Assembly: GCA_033558025.1 (NCBI GenBank)
Contig: JAUCEF010000018.1
Span: forward strand, 3,224,001-3,288,000
Source: Phytophthora sp. 'mugwort'
Lineage: Eukaryota > Oomycota > Peronosporomycetes > Peronosporales > Peronosporaceae
DNA: 64,000 bases
Direction: 5' to 3'
The position numbers were made by a program, and so were the translations under genes. This document shows positions 9,770 to 19,036 of the stretch, in pieces; the first letter of the stretch is position 1, and the number at the start of each line of letters is the position of its first letter. The notes under the pieces were generated by a model, which had not been told where the DNA came from, did no database searches, and saw only the letters and a program-made list of their open reading frames with translations.

Positions 9770-10426
9770 TTATTGATTTCTGGGTATTTGAATATTTTTA
9801 GCTTTAGCTTGATAGACAGCCTTGGTAGCTCTCATCGCCGATGTAGCCACCTTCAATGCAGATCTGGCAGCTTTGCTATTCGATGACTTAAGAGCCTGCT
9901 TAGTTTCTTCATATCGTTTCTGGGCCTCTCCATATTTCATGAATGCAGCTTTCGACTCATCGTGGAGCTTCTGTAAAACATCTTCATGATAAGTCTCAAC
10001 ACCTGGCTGCTTGACATCGGTAGCATTACTAAAAATGACCTCTCTAATAATTTTCAGATTATCATTAACATTTTTAATCATTTTTAGCTCCGTTTCAGTT
10101 GCAGGAGCTTCTATATCACTCGCCGTACGATAAGCATCTTCCAAATCACTCAGTAGAGAAAGGGAAGTATCCATCCAGCGCATAACCTTCATCAAATCAC
10201 TCCCCTTCCCTGAAACCAACTTATGATCTTTGTTTCTGATATTAAGTACTCTATCACGCATTGGCTCCCCGAAGTAGTAAGTGGGGTGAGGTTTTACACC
10301 AGTCTCGGAATCTACAATCGGTTTGAGACGAAAAGGAACGCTTACCTTCTTTTCTAAGAGACGTCGGTAATATTGTTCAAGAATTAGCTTCGCGTCGTTA
10401 TCAGAGGTGGATAGCTTCTCGTTCAT
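9770..10426 (-). CDS. Intact 218-residue Polinton protein with helical, alanine/lysine-rich C-terminus
   Basis: An open frame from 10426 to 9770. The N-terminal half is mixed (HPTYYFGEPMRD, SGKGSDLMKVMRWMD). The C-terminal 80 residues are a long Ala/Lys/Arg-rich helix or coiled coil ending with AKAKNIQIPRNQ. The coding frame seems to continue upstream of the ATG toward an upstream MVGKK at about 10530, from which it is separated by a one-base change in a run of six A. The original protein may therefore have been about 35 residues longer. No family recognised; the basic coil would suit a virion or DNA-associated role. Confidence 0.5.
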   Translation of the reverse strand: MNEKLSTSDNDAKLILEQYYRRLLEKKVSVPFRLKPIVDSETGVKPHPTYYFGEPMRDRVLNIRNKDHKLVSGKGSDLMKVMRWMDTSLSLLSDLEDAYRTASDIEAPATETELKMIKNVNDNLKIIREVIFSNATDVKQPGVETYHEDVLQKLHDESKAAFMKYGEAQKRYEETKQALKSSNSKAARSALKVATSAMRATKAVYQAKAKNIQIPRNQ

Positions 10427-10571
10427 ACCTTCGTCTAAGCCAGATTTAGTCCCATGTCGAGGCTTAATGTCTTCGTCATCAATACCATTATATGTTTTAG
10501 CAGTCGATTCCTTATCAGTTTTTTACCTACCATACTGAGTTCCAATCCTCTGCTCTTACCATTTCCAAGAA

Positions 10572-10985
10572 TTAATTGAGTGTCGATGACCAACTCATCT
10601 TTTTGATAGTTGCCTTATGAATCAGGTTTGACTCTTTACCATAAACCCCGATTGAACCATTATCGATCCATACGTACTCATCTCGACCAATTTCGTTTGA
10701 CTTGAGAGTACCTTTGAAGCTAGGAACGATGCTTTTTTTCAACCCATTTGACTCAAGCATTTCCTTGTTTTGGAAAATGATCCAAAACAGTCTTAGCTTA
10801 CTCGACTCATCATCAGTAGCTGTGGAAGTTGGTTTTTTATCAAACGTGATATGAGGTAGTCTGCGATCCTTTAGAATGACGTCAAGATCTTCTAAATCTT
10901 CCCCCTTACGTTTTCGCTTGAATCGTTGTTTTTCCAACCGATCTTTCATTAGTGAAGCATGATAAAGCGGATCTTCAAGTATCAT
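10572..10985 (-). CDS. Polinton hypothetical protein, lysine-rich
   Basis: An open frame of 137 residues containing a KRKRKGEDLEDLD segment that resembles a nuclear localisation signal, followed by a compact region (GRDEYVWIDNGSIGVYGKESNLIHK). Coding-like sequence continues upstream in the same frame to about 11100 (SIDWVATEQKLRDIWYEGE), so the true gene may be longer, or may be the C-terminal part of a larger gene that includes 11108-11659. Function unknown. Confidence 0.4.
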   Translation of the reverse strand: MILEDPLYHASLMKDRLEKQRFKRKRKGEDLEDLDVILKDRRLPHITFDKKPTSTATDDESSKLRLFWIIFQNKEMLESNGLKKSIVPSFKGTLKSNEIGRDEYVWIDNGSIGVYGKESNLIHKATIKKMSWSSTLN

Positions 10986-11107
10986 ATCACTGACCTCATC
11001 GATCGATTTGCTTTCACCCTCGTACCAGATATCCCTGAGCTTTTGCTCAGTAGCAACCCAGTCAATCGATTGATAAGACTTACTCTTTTTACCCGTTCTG
11101 ATGTTTA

Positions 11108-11659
11108 TTAATGAACCTTTGCTACCCAGATAGTATCGATTGTCATCCTTACCAGTTTTCCGTTTAATTGGCTTAACTCGAAGCGCTGCCCAGTTCGGAT
11201 TGAGGTTAAATAAATTCTTAATCCATGGTCGTGCAGCACTTGATCCTCAGTATCTACTAATCTATTTTTTGTGTTTGTTTCAGCATCTACTATTTGTGGA
11301 GTGGCATTAATTCCAATATCGATCGTTTGAGGTGATAAATTCACCCCAGAATCAGATACTTGAGGACGAGCATCAACTTCACATCGTTCATCACAGGTGT
11401 TGATATCTCAGGGTTTGTCTGGGAGTATTCATCAATCAGTGTTTTTTTAAGGACTCAGCAGACTCGGATGAGTCTGTCTGAGTTGACTCAGTTGATTTCG
11501 TAGGGACTGTAGTAATCCCATTGGAAATGTCAGTAGCCCACGAAGCGCCTTCGTACATCTCACGCTTGGCTTTAGCTTGACGAACGCGACGCTGAGCTCT
11601 TTCAAGAAGTTCTTGCCGTTTTTGCTCTCTCTGAGAGATCGATGTGAAATTGGAAACAT
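11108..11659 (-). pseudogene. Broken Polinton gene with TQTD-type motifs
   Basis: The start at 11659 lies behind a CTATATG box and begins MFPISHRS. It shifts frame almost at once into an Arg/Gln/Glu-rich helix (QELLERAQRRVRQAKAKREM). This is followed by a Ser/Thr-rich linker with STESTQTDSSE and, after further breaks, by a segment with IVDAETNTKNRLVDTEDQV and a folded-looking tail. Together with 10572-10985 it may be the remains of one gene of about 360 codons. The TQT-like motifs recall the one in the 78-residue protein at 8897-9133. Function unknown. Confidence 0.35.
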
Positions 11660-11711
11660 ATTGATCCTATATGTTGTGAGTCATAAAAAAATGAGTACCG
11701 TAATTAGGTTT

Positions 11712-12060
11712 CTACCAGTAGCTCGGCATAACTAAGTCGTGACGAAAAGGTAGATACGAATGACAGATACGGTTTCGCTCATTTAGAAGATTTAGATATC
11801 GGTCTTTGATACAATGGAATGGAACGCCAAAGATTACTTCCAATTCGTGCTTGTACTTTTGATTGACTACCGTTTTGCGGAAATTCGCGGTTGCATCAAG
11901 GTTCAATAACGCATTCTTGATTCGACTTACTTATTGGATAATCCAAAGCTTGCGTTGAAGCCTCACAAGCTCGCGTTCTTTTCTACACAGCTTGGGCACA
12001 TTATTACGAGATGAGTGTCTATGTATAATGACTTGATATTTTTTCCAGAATCTTATTAAA
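11712..12060 (-). pseudogene. Fragment of an unknown Polinton gene
   Basis: Two coding-like stretches in one frame are separated by a stop near 11935. The upstream one contains KLCRKERELVRLQRKLW. The downstream one contains NLDATANFRKTVVNQKYKHELEVIFG and a C-terminus rich in aromatic and histidine residues. The start is not resolved. No family is recognised. It lies between the integrase and the TQTD gene, all on the minus strand. Confidence 0.3.
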
Positions 12061-12128
12061 AACATAGTGAAATTAATATATGTGGGCCAAAGCTTACGAA
12101 GGATGTCTCCATCTAGATTATTTTCAAG

Positions 12129-13215
12129 CTAACTATGCTCATTTTTATTATTCCAGTACTCTTTCTCACAAGTTGATCTCGTGTTCTTGTTAATCAAGCG
12201 CAGATTATCTTGCGGCTCCCAGGAGTCAGGCTCATTACCAAGCCATCTTATCAGATATTTGTACTTCCCAGATCGTATCTTCTTGTGATCCAAGATCTTT
12301 TCCGCCTCAAGAATATCGCCTCGGTTAATAGTAGCATCTGTAGTCTCTGTTTTAACAATTTTAGGATCGTTTGGTGCCTTGTAGAGGGTATGACCATTTT
12401 TTGAACGGATTTGGACTCGTTAGCCATCAATTCCAACGATTTTTATAGGCTGTTTTGCTCCATCGAGCAGCTTCTTTATCAAATGTCTGCTTCTTGAGAC
12501 GGTACAATACGCTTGATCCGACCTCAAACTCCTTCTCAATTCTATCGGCTTCCACCTGATTATGACTCAGATCCGCATCCATTACTTTGCCTTTTGCCTC
12601 ATTTGGGGTCATACCAATCGAGCGATGAAACGTGCCATTGTAGTTTTCGATAACATCGGCGATAAGCTTTTGCGAGATCCTCTTGGGAGACATTTTAGTT
12701 AGTCTCTGCTTCAACGTTCTGTTGAATCGCTCAATTTTTCCCATAGTACCATGATCACCGGGTTCGTTGTTGTAGTGCTCAGTTTTCTTGGATTTGAAGA
12801 ATTCTTGAGCCTGCGCGTTCATGAACTCGCTACCATTATCGCTTGTAATGATATCCACTTTATAGGGGCGAACAAACGCTTTAAGCGCTGCTAACACAGT
12901 TGCTGCTGTCTTGTTCGATAAGAGTTTTGCAAAGCCCAACCTTGAGTTGATGTTGATAGCAGTCAAAATTGGTCGTTTCTCCCAAAATGCAAGATCAATT
13001 TGCCACGAGTTGGGGTTATGCGACGCTATTTTGAAGCCATTGAATCTCTTCTTTTGCTCCTGAAATCGTTGAATATCGGTCTGACTTGCATACCAATCCT
13101 TTACGATTTTGAAAGTTATCTTAGGATTTAACTCCTTTGTCTTCTGATACAGAGCTTGAGCTCCGATAAAACCGGGTTTTGGATCATAGTAGAGTTTCTT
13201 TAATAGTGCATCCAT
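12129..13215 (-). pseudogene. INT: Retroviral-type integrase with C-terminal chromodomain, broken near the C-terminus
   Basis: The first 262 residues (13215 to 12427) are open. They carry the DDE catalytic triad in WQIDLAFW (first Asp), TSDNGSEF (second Asp) and KIERFNRTLKQRL (Glu). After a frameshift and a stop codon near 12410-12430, coding resumes with a chromodomain: DILEAEKILDHKKI...YKYLIRWLG...DSWEPQDNL, ending at 12129. Polinton integrases perform the cut-and-join that makes the 6-bp target duplication. The chromodomain may steer insertion to methylated-histone chromatin. The catalytic core is intact, but the targeting tail is disconnected in this copy. Confidence 0.88.
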
Positions 13216-13224
13216 GATCTATAT

Positions 13225-16200
13225 TTACATTAAAAAATCCCCAGCGGGTAGCTGCTTAAATATCAAGTGCTTCAGTCGTGATGCCATCACAAGTACTCGA
13301 CGCTTATCATAGAAATATGAAAGCGCTGTTTTGTTTTGAGTATAGGTTATGATAGATTTGGTTTCTTTCGATAGTCTGAACCCCTTGTTTGTACCTTGTA
13401 GCGTGATGCGATCCCGTACAACAGCCTCAAACTCATCAGGATTAAGAACATCATTGTTTTTCGACCACCTCCCTGCTGAACACCCTTTGCTGAAACTTTG
13501 ACCTTGTAAGATTCGTCGGGTAGATATCAAATATAGTTCTTACTCGATAGTGAGACCATAGCATCACCTGACCATTCATCTTTGAACAAACCAGGGGTAC
13601 GGCGATCAAACTTAGCTACCTCAATGTTGTAGTCGCGTGGGAAACAATCGTATTTGTGCTCCTTGAAGTGGGCACGTAGCTCAGGCTTGATACAGTCTTG
13701 AAACGGATTCTCACAGCTGAAAGCGATATAAGCCGAATCAGTGTCCATCTCCTGATACTGGAAGTCAGAGCGGTCGAAGTAGAAATCTATGCAGTCGTAG
13801 TAGAACTGAAGCATGCGTAGCTTGGCAAGCTGGTAGATGGCAATCGACAAATGGATGGGGCTCTTGTTATTTAGTCGCCGTTTCTTCATGGTGATTCCAC
13901 AGGCGTCATTAAGCTCCTCGAGACCATGGAACGTAAAGTGTTCGATCTTGTTCTTAATAGCTTTGTCGCTCGACTCATACTTGATCTCTTTGTGCTTGCT
14001 CATGTCCATTCCAGATCGACCAAAAGCACTGTTGCCCACTAGTTTCATCATCTCAGCAATCATAGCCTTAGACTTATCAACATCACCCTCTCGTCGAGCA
14101 TTTGATACAGCCTCCATAAAGGGAGCAAAAGCCTTGTGAGAGCTGGCCTTGACAAAGCAGTAAGTCTTGGTGATCTCCATACCGTGAGAAAGGTACCACT
14201 TGAGCAAAGGGGTGTAGATGAAAATCTTTTCACCAAAGTAGCTACCAATTAACTTGCGAGCAGGCTTAGAACGATTTGATTTGCGGGACTGGTTGTAATC
14301 GAACGATGTGCTTACCAATGACACTATCGTCGGTACAATCAATTAGTACATTCTTGAAGATCGGAGTCATCTCGCTGAAATAGTCTTGAAGTGTTCTGGT
14401 GTTTCAATATCACACTCAAGAAAGCCAAAGATTTCATCGGCCTTGATATCATCGATGATACCATCATACGCTTTAACTGTAGTCAATCGACCGCATGGCA
14501 TCTCGTTACCAAGAGCCCAAAGGTACAGAGCGTTAGCGTCGTATCCGATAATTTTCTTACAGACCTTACCACCGCGAATCTTCGTTCATTACGCTTAGCG
14601 TAGCGATTGAAGATAATAGATAGACCTCCGGCGATGTTGGCCTTCATCTTAGCGTAGATATCCTTTTCCTCCCGATCAATAGAATATACCAGTCTATCCG
14701 AGTTGAACTCAAGCAACTTCTTATACCGAAATCCCCCGAGCGACATATCTTTACGAGCGGAGTTGCACTTCACACAGCTGATCAAGATGTTGCCGTCGAT
14801 GTGGCCAAGATTATTGTTAATACGATCAGCTGAAGCGGTATCAGCGGTTAGCTGACAGTAGCATAGACCACACAGATACTTTTGCTTTTGCAGCAATGTA
14901 TTCAAGTGCTCAAGTGTCATACCAAATTTTCGCTTTGCCTTAGCATCCTGACTCTTGTATCCACCCATGCGCTTCGCTGGGAATTGGAATACATTAGCCG
15001 GCTTCTTATCCGGATAATGGAGATTATTGAAGCAGGTCTGATACATGACCTTCTCCGAAAGACCAGGTAGCGACACTCCATCCGCAAACATATCCAGATC
15101 GAAACGCTTGAAGAGTTCTCTTTGAGCCTTTATAGCCTTGATGAATGGGACTACGTCGAGATTGTTGTACCAGATCAGTAGGTCCTTGATCGATTCATCT
15201 CGTAGTACTCCCACACGAACTTCACTCGTTCGTAGTCATCATCGGTGATGCTTGTTCCACGGAGCTTGCTGTCAAAAGCTGACTTAGGCGGGATAGTAGT
15301 CTGGTTTAGTACATTGAACGGTGATGTACTCGTAGGGGAAAGACCCTTACCAAGACCACAGACACATCTAATTTTGTCATCACATTTACAGCCACCGAGA
15401 TATGTTGTAAGATACTTATCGTAGCTGGTACATAGTTGCTAATATCGAGCATTTTCATGTCCGATGTAGCAATGCACATGTAGCTGGGATTCTTGATGAC
15501 AGATTTGATGTTGTCTGTACCGATAACGGCAAACAAATCCTTCTTAACCAGGTTAATATCGTATCGACCAGAATTGAAACCGAATACTGGTACCTGATCA
15601 AGCTGCTGTTTCAGTTTCCCGTAATCAGATCTTTGCTTACCAAAGCCAAGACTGCTGTGAAAGTCAAAGAAGCTGGCATACTTTCCTTCTCCAATCCAAC
15701 TCTCCACATCAGACATCTTGTAGGTCTTGCCAAGATTGACTCCTGGAATTTCCATACCTGTCAGACCGTGAGTATTGATGATTTTCTGTAGAAGCGACTT
15801 GTACTTATTGACATTGTACTGCTGGATCTTCACGGATACATCACTGATGTATTTGAACATATCCGTAAGTAGCATCTTCGGATCGTCATTTACAAAGCAA
15901 CGCACCTCCTCGGTTAAGCTATCAGCTACTGATACAGACACCGGAATGTGCTCGTTCGTGAAGACAGTATTCTCCCCGTGTTGAGTCGCAGTAGGCTTAA
16001 GAATGGCCTCAAAGTCATAAACGATGAAGTGGTCGATGTAATGGTCAGCATCCTTGATGGAACACTTCGTAAGCAGTGATCGTATCGCGTTCTGAGCTGG
16101 TTTGTAGATAGTTGGCTCAGCGGGGAAACTTTCGATATTCACGAGCTCGCACTGATTCTTTTTGTGATTTTTTAATTCTTTCAGCGCTGACGAAAACCAT

Positions 16201-17229
16201 TCCACACTTAGGACATTGATACTTAGCCTGAAGCATATCGATGTTCTTGATGTAAAGAGCGTGATTCTCGTACGATAAAATATCCATAGCTTCATACCCC
16301 TTGTCCGATCTACAAATGCATTCTACATTTCCAGAAACTACATCCATCTTATATACGTTAATACCAAGTTGGAAGCAGTCCTTAGCCTCATCGAGCTGTA
16401 GTAGGTCAATGGGCTTGAAGCTTCGAAACAGGCTCAACAAATATTTAACCCCCTTGAAAGAGCAGTAGCGCTTGAATGCCTCCTTTACCTGAGCCTGAAT
16501 TTTTCGAGGATCCTTCTTAGGACTCTGGAACGTATGCCAGGCGATGCTGTGGAAAACGCACTTGTTGTTGGTCTTAGGGAAGTTGATTACATGCTTGTTT
16601 TCGCGAATAATCTTAGAGATGACAGCTTCGCTATCCCCAAGAGCATGGTCGCGATGGTAGATGAAAATCTTGAATGCAGTGATCGCCTTGAGCTTATAAC
16701 CAGAGCTGGGGTAGTTCAGTTTGTCAGCCAACTCCATAGAACGGATTTCCGAAATCGCCTTCTTTTGAATATCAGCCTTGTTATTGATAGCGATAGGATT
16801 ATTGAATACATGAGTATTAGCGAGATTTGGGTAGAAGTTGCGAGTGTCATCAGGATCGGTCTTGCTTACAAGTTTGTACCCGAGAGCAATATTTATCTTA
16901 AACGCACTGGTTTGAGTCGAAAAGACGTTCTCGAGCTTGTTGTAGAAATCAGAAGGCTCAACACCCTCGTACAGGTGTGATTTCATGTGAGTACCATTGT
17001 AAAAACGGTATTTAGGATCAGCCTTGTAGTCAGGCGATAAGTGTTTCTCGAGGGTTTCAATCGAAAAATTGTACTGCTTATCTACCAATCTCTGGTTGAT
17101 TGGGCGCGAAACGTTGCTAACATAAACCATCTTAACCGTTCTACCACGCACCTTAACACGGTAGCTACTGCCCCATTTAATAGCTTGGATATTTAATCTC
17201 TTTAATCCTTCCAGCTCGTATGCAAACAT
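13225..17229 (-). pseudogene. pPolB: Protein-primed family B DNA polymerase, multiply frameshifted
   Basis: The N-terminal 370 residues are open (17229 to about 16190) and end in a C2H2-like finger (CPKCGMVF). Then come the 3'-5' exonuclease motifs (IVYDFEAIL and FNSGRYDINL), an inserted HNH-like zinc module (about 14929-14744), and the polymerase motifs A (YDANALYLWAL), B (KLVGNSAFGRSG) and C (MDTDSAYIAF). The C-terminal YTQNKTALSYFYDKR block closes at 13225. Frame breaks occur near 16190, 15440, 15215, 14590, 14400 and 13500. The intact enzyme would replicate the linear element from a terminal protein primer. A CTATATAT box lies 6-13 bp upstream of the start. Confidence 0.9.
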
Positions 17230-17474
17230 ATTGCCTATATATGCTTGGGTATATTATTCTTCGTAGATATGACTTTATAATTATTGGACCTTTTATCAGG
17301 ATCAACTTTATATCTTAGTCATCTACAAAAAATCTGAAATTATTAATTAATTCAGATATTTGGAGTATGACTTGTTGGAGGTTTTAAACCAGTTATAATA
17401 TCCAACAGCGTTATCAGTTTCAGTCACTGCCTATATTGGACTTATCTTTTTACCTGAGAAAAAAAATTAATTAA
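17230..17474. other. AT-rich intergenic segment
   Basis: There is no gene here. It holds the promoter-like CTATATAT next to the polymerase start, an imperfect palindrome at about 17334-17357 (TCTGAA...TTCAGA), and a run of TTAA repeats at 17466-17482 covering the end of the next gene. Confidence 0.45.
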
Positions 17475-17687
17475 TTAATTAAGTTCGGTTTTGTTGTTAG
17501 GTTCGCTTTCTGTGTCATTAAGTTCGGTTCTGGGCTTACGCTTGCGAGCTCGAATCTGGTCTCTATTCTTGTCGTCGTAGCTCTTTTGATACGACAAGCG
17601 AGCGTCCCGTATGCGCTGGTAGTAGCGTTTCTGTGCTGCTTTAATGCGCTCTTTGTTAGCTTGGTATTGCTCGGGAGAGTACGCCAT
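17475..17687 (-). CDS. Small, highly basic Polinton protein (70 residues)
   Basis: An uninterrupted frame that starts MAYSPEQYQANKERIKAAQKRYYQRIRD and is dominated by Lys, Arg, Gln and Tyr, then has a KRKPRTELN segment and an Asn/Thr-rich end. A TATACTA motif lies immediately upstream of the start codon. The charge pattern suggests a nucleic-acid-binding peptide, and short proteins of this kind are frequent in Polinton-like viruses. Function unknown. It is the last element-type gene before the Crinkler gene. Confidence 0.5.
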   Translation of the reverse strand: MAYSPEQYQANKERIKAAQKRYYQRIRDARLSYQKSYDDKNRDQIRARKRKPRTELNDTESEPNNKTELN

Positions 17688-17808
17688 CTTAGTATATTAT
17701 TAAATTTATATTTATCAGATCAAAAAAATAATATAGCTCTCGCTATCTACAATTACGAAACTAAAAATTAATTTCGTTTTCTGATTGAAGTGACGACGTC
17801 GGATTTAA

Positions 17809-18689
17809 TCAAAATATTGCATCAGCATTAAAAATGTTGCGGTGGAACATCTCCATTTTGTCGTCAAGTGATACTTCCGACCAAAAATCCGGAAAGTCGT
17901 ACGATGCATCTATCCAATGCTTCTTCAAGGCAATCATCCTTGCCAGAATATCTGGGTCGAACAGCTTCAAACGGAAGGCGTCCGTGTCATCACGAATGAA
18001 GCTGATTTGGAAATAGTCAAATGCGTGTTCCAACGGCTTGAACAGCAACAAACCATTCTTCACATCGTCGATATCCGATATTTGCATCATTACCAATAAC
18101 AAATATTCGTTGCTGCGGCGAAACAAATGTAAGGCGATCACAAGTGACTTTGGGAAAGCAACGTCGAGTAGCATACATCGCACCCAGGACTTCTTTCGGC
18201 GATAACATCCATAAAAGTTGCACAACTGCTCCTTGAATCCTCTGTTCCGCTCAGCCCGAGTCGTTGGTGCATGTGTGAGTATATGGGGCAACATCACTTC
18301 AAGAAGAACCATGGCTGGGGAACGGAGGTTGTCTTGCTCCGGCACCACCACCAGCACGTGAATGGTCTTCTTCGTCGGAGCATCTCCCAACAAGTCGCCG
18401 ATCTCGTTTGCTGGATCATTTCTTCGTTCAGCAGTGCCTTCACTTGCTCGGGAACACCTCCACTCCGCATAGCAATCACGGCAGGATCCTTCGATGAGAG
18501 CCACGCGCTGTCCGCAGTCTTCGCAAGGTAGAGCTGCAGGTTGTTGGCATCGACATCCTTCATCTTGTTCGGCTTTTTCTCCTTTATCACCTCCTTTAAG
18601 GCGGAACCCTTCTCACTATTGTCGATCTTCACGTCGAACGCGCCTCCAGTTTCACCGACAACCGCACAGGCTAGCGACAGCAAAACCAT
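17809..18689 (-). pseudogene. CRN: Crinkler (CRN) effector gene with HNH-nuclease-like C-terminus, frameshifted
   Basis: From the ATG at 18689 the protein starts MVLLSLACAVVGETGGAFDV and has the Crinkler translocation motif as LQLYLAK (LxLFLAK family) about 50 residues in. A frame change near 18400 leads to the recombination motif HVLVVVPE and the C-terminal domain. This domain contains ALHLFRRSN, DIDDVKNGLLL and LEHAFD, the order of His, Asn and His expected of an HNH_2-type nuclease. Crinklers are oomycete proteins that act in host-plant nuclei. The gene lies inside the Polinton, 177 bp from the inner edge of the right inverted repeat, and lacks the TATATAG box of the element genes. One frameshift inactivates it as read here. 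Confidence 0.85.
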
Positions 18690-18811
18690 ATTTCCTCGAG
18701 GAGGGAGAGAATTTCTGGGCGTATTTAAGCTGAACTGAAGGCGTGTCACATAGATTTCCAACTAATGATGAGACGCCACGTCGCGCTGGTCCGAACTAAT
18801 CCTTGCGGTAA

Positions 18812-18838
18812 AAATCTGCCGGCGTAATGTTCTATTGC
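18812..18838 (-). repeat. Extra partial copy of the element terminus
   Basis: The sequence CTGCCGGCGTAATGTTCT at about 18817-18834 repeats, in the same orientation, the CTGCCGGCGTAATGTTCC of the right terminus at 19000-19017, but without the outer AGTATATACTACT. It lies just inside the right inverted repeat, between it and the Crinkler gene, and may be a relic of an earlier end or of a duplication made when the Crinkler segment was acquired. Confidence 0.6.
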
Positions 18839-18865
18839 TTTTATCAATATAGTTTGAATGTTGTC

Positions 18866-19030
18866 GGTCGAGCGGTTCTAAAACTACCCTAAGATCCAAA
18901 AGACGTGGCATTCGCTCTCAGATGGTCGTCAAAATAGCACCTGGTCCGAAAGAAGGTTCCAGGATTGTTCTCGCTGGTAAATTACGGAAAGTAAAAAAAC
19001 TGCCGGCGTAATGTTCCAGTATATACTACT
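18866..19030 (-). repeat. Right terminal inverted repeat of the Polinton
   Basis: Its reverse complement aligns with 216-394: identical at the outer 30 bases, then shared blocks including TTTACTTTCCG, GAACAATCCTGGAAC, CTGAGAGCGAA and GTAGTTTTAGA. It ends ACTACT next to the target duplication. About 14 bp shorter than the left copy because of small indels, including the loss of one CTCGACC motif. Confidence 0.9.
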
Positions 19031-19036
19031 GTGCTA
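19031..19036. repeat. Right target-site duplication GTGCTA
   Basis: An exact copy of the GTGCTA at 210-215, directly adjacent to the right inverted repeat. Confidence 0.9.

Larger units (their letters stand above)
216..19030. mobile_element. Maverick/Polinton (virus-like self-synthesising transposon), 18.8 kb, decayed
   Basis: The element is delimited by inverted repeats (216-394 and 18866-19030) and by a perfect 6-bp target duplication. It encodes the diagnostic set: protein-primed DNA polymerase B, retroviral-type integrase with chromodomain, adenain-like cysteine protease, FtsK/HerA packaging ATPase, double jelly-roll major capsid protein and a minor capsid protein. Accessory genes include a GIY-YIG nuclease, an S74-domain fibre-like protein and a Crinkler effector gene. 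The interior is AT-rich compared with the host genes. Nearly every large gene has one or more frameshifts or stops, so this copy cannot make particles by itself. A few small genes (8897-9133, 9770-10426, 10572-10985, 17475-17687) remain open. Confidence 0.93.

Noticed and set aside
216..17229. Frameshifts as assembly or long-read errors
   Set aside because: Spliced host genes in the same window (RRP46, aldehyde dehydrogenase, LRR, capping enzyme, the coiled-coil and SIM-motif genes, BRK1, NF-YA) have no frame errors, and the Polinton also has plain nonsense codons such as the TAG at 2140.
17809..19030. The Crinkler gene might be ordinary host DNA beside the Polinton
   Set aside because: The right inverted repeat and the exact GTGCTA duplication lie beyond the Crinkler, so it is inside the mobile unit.
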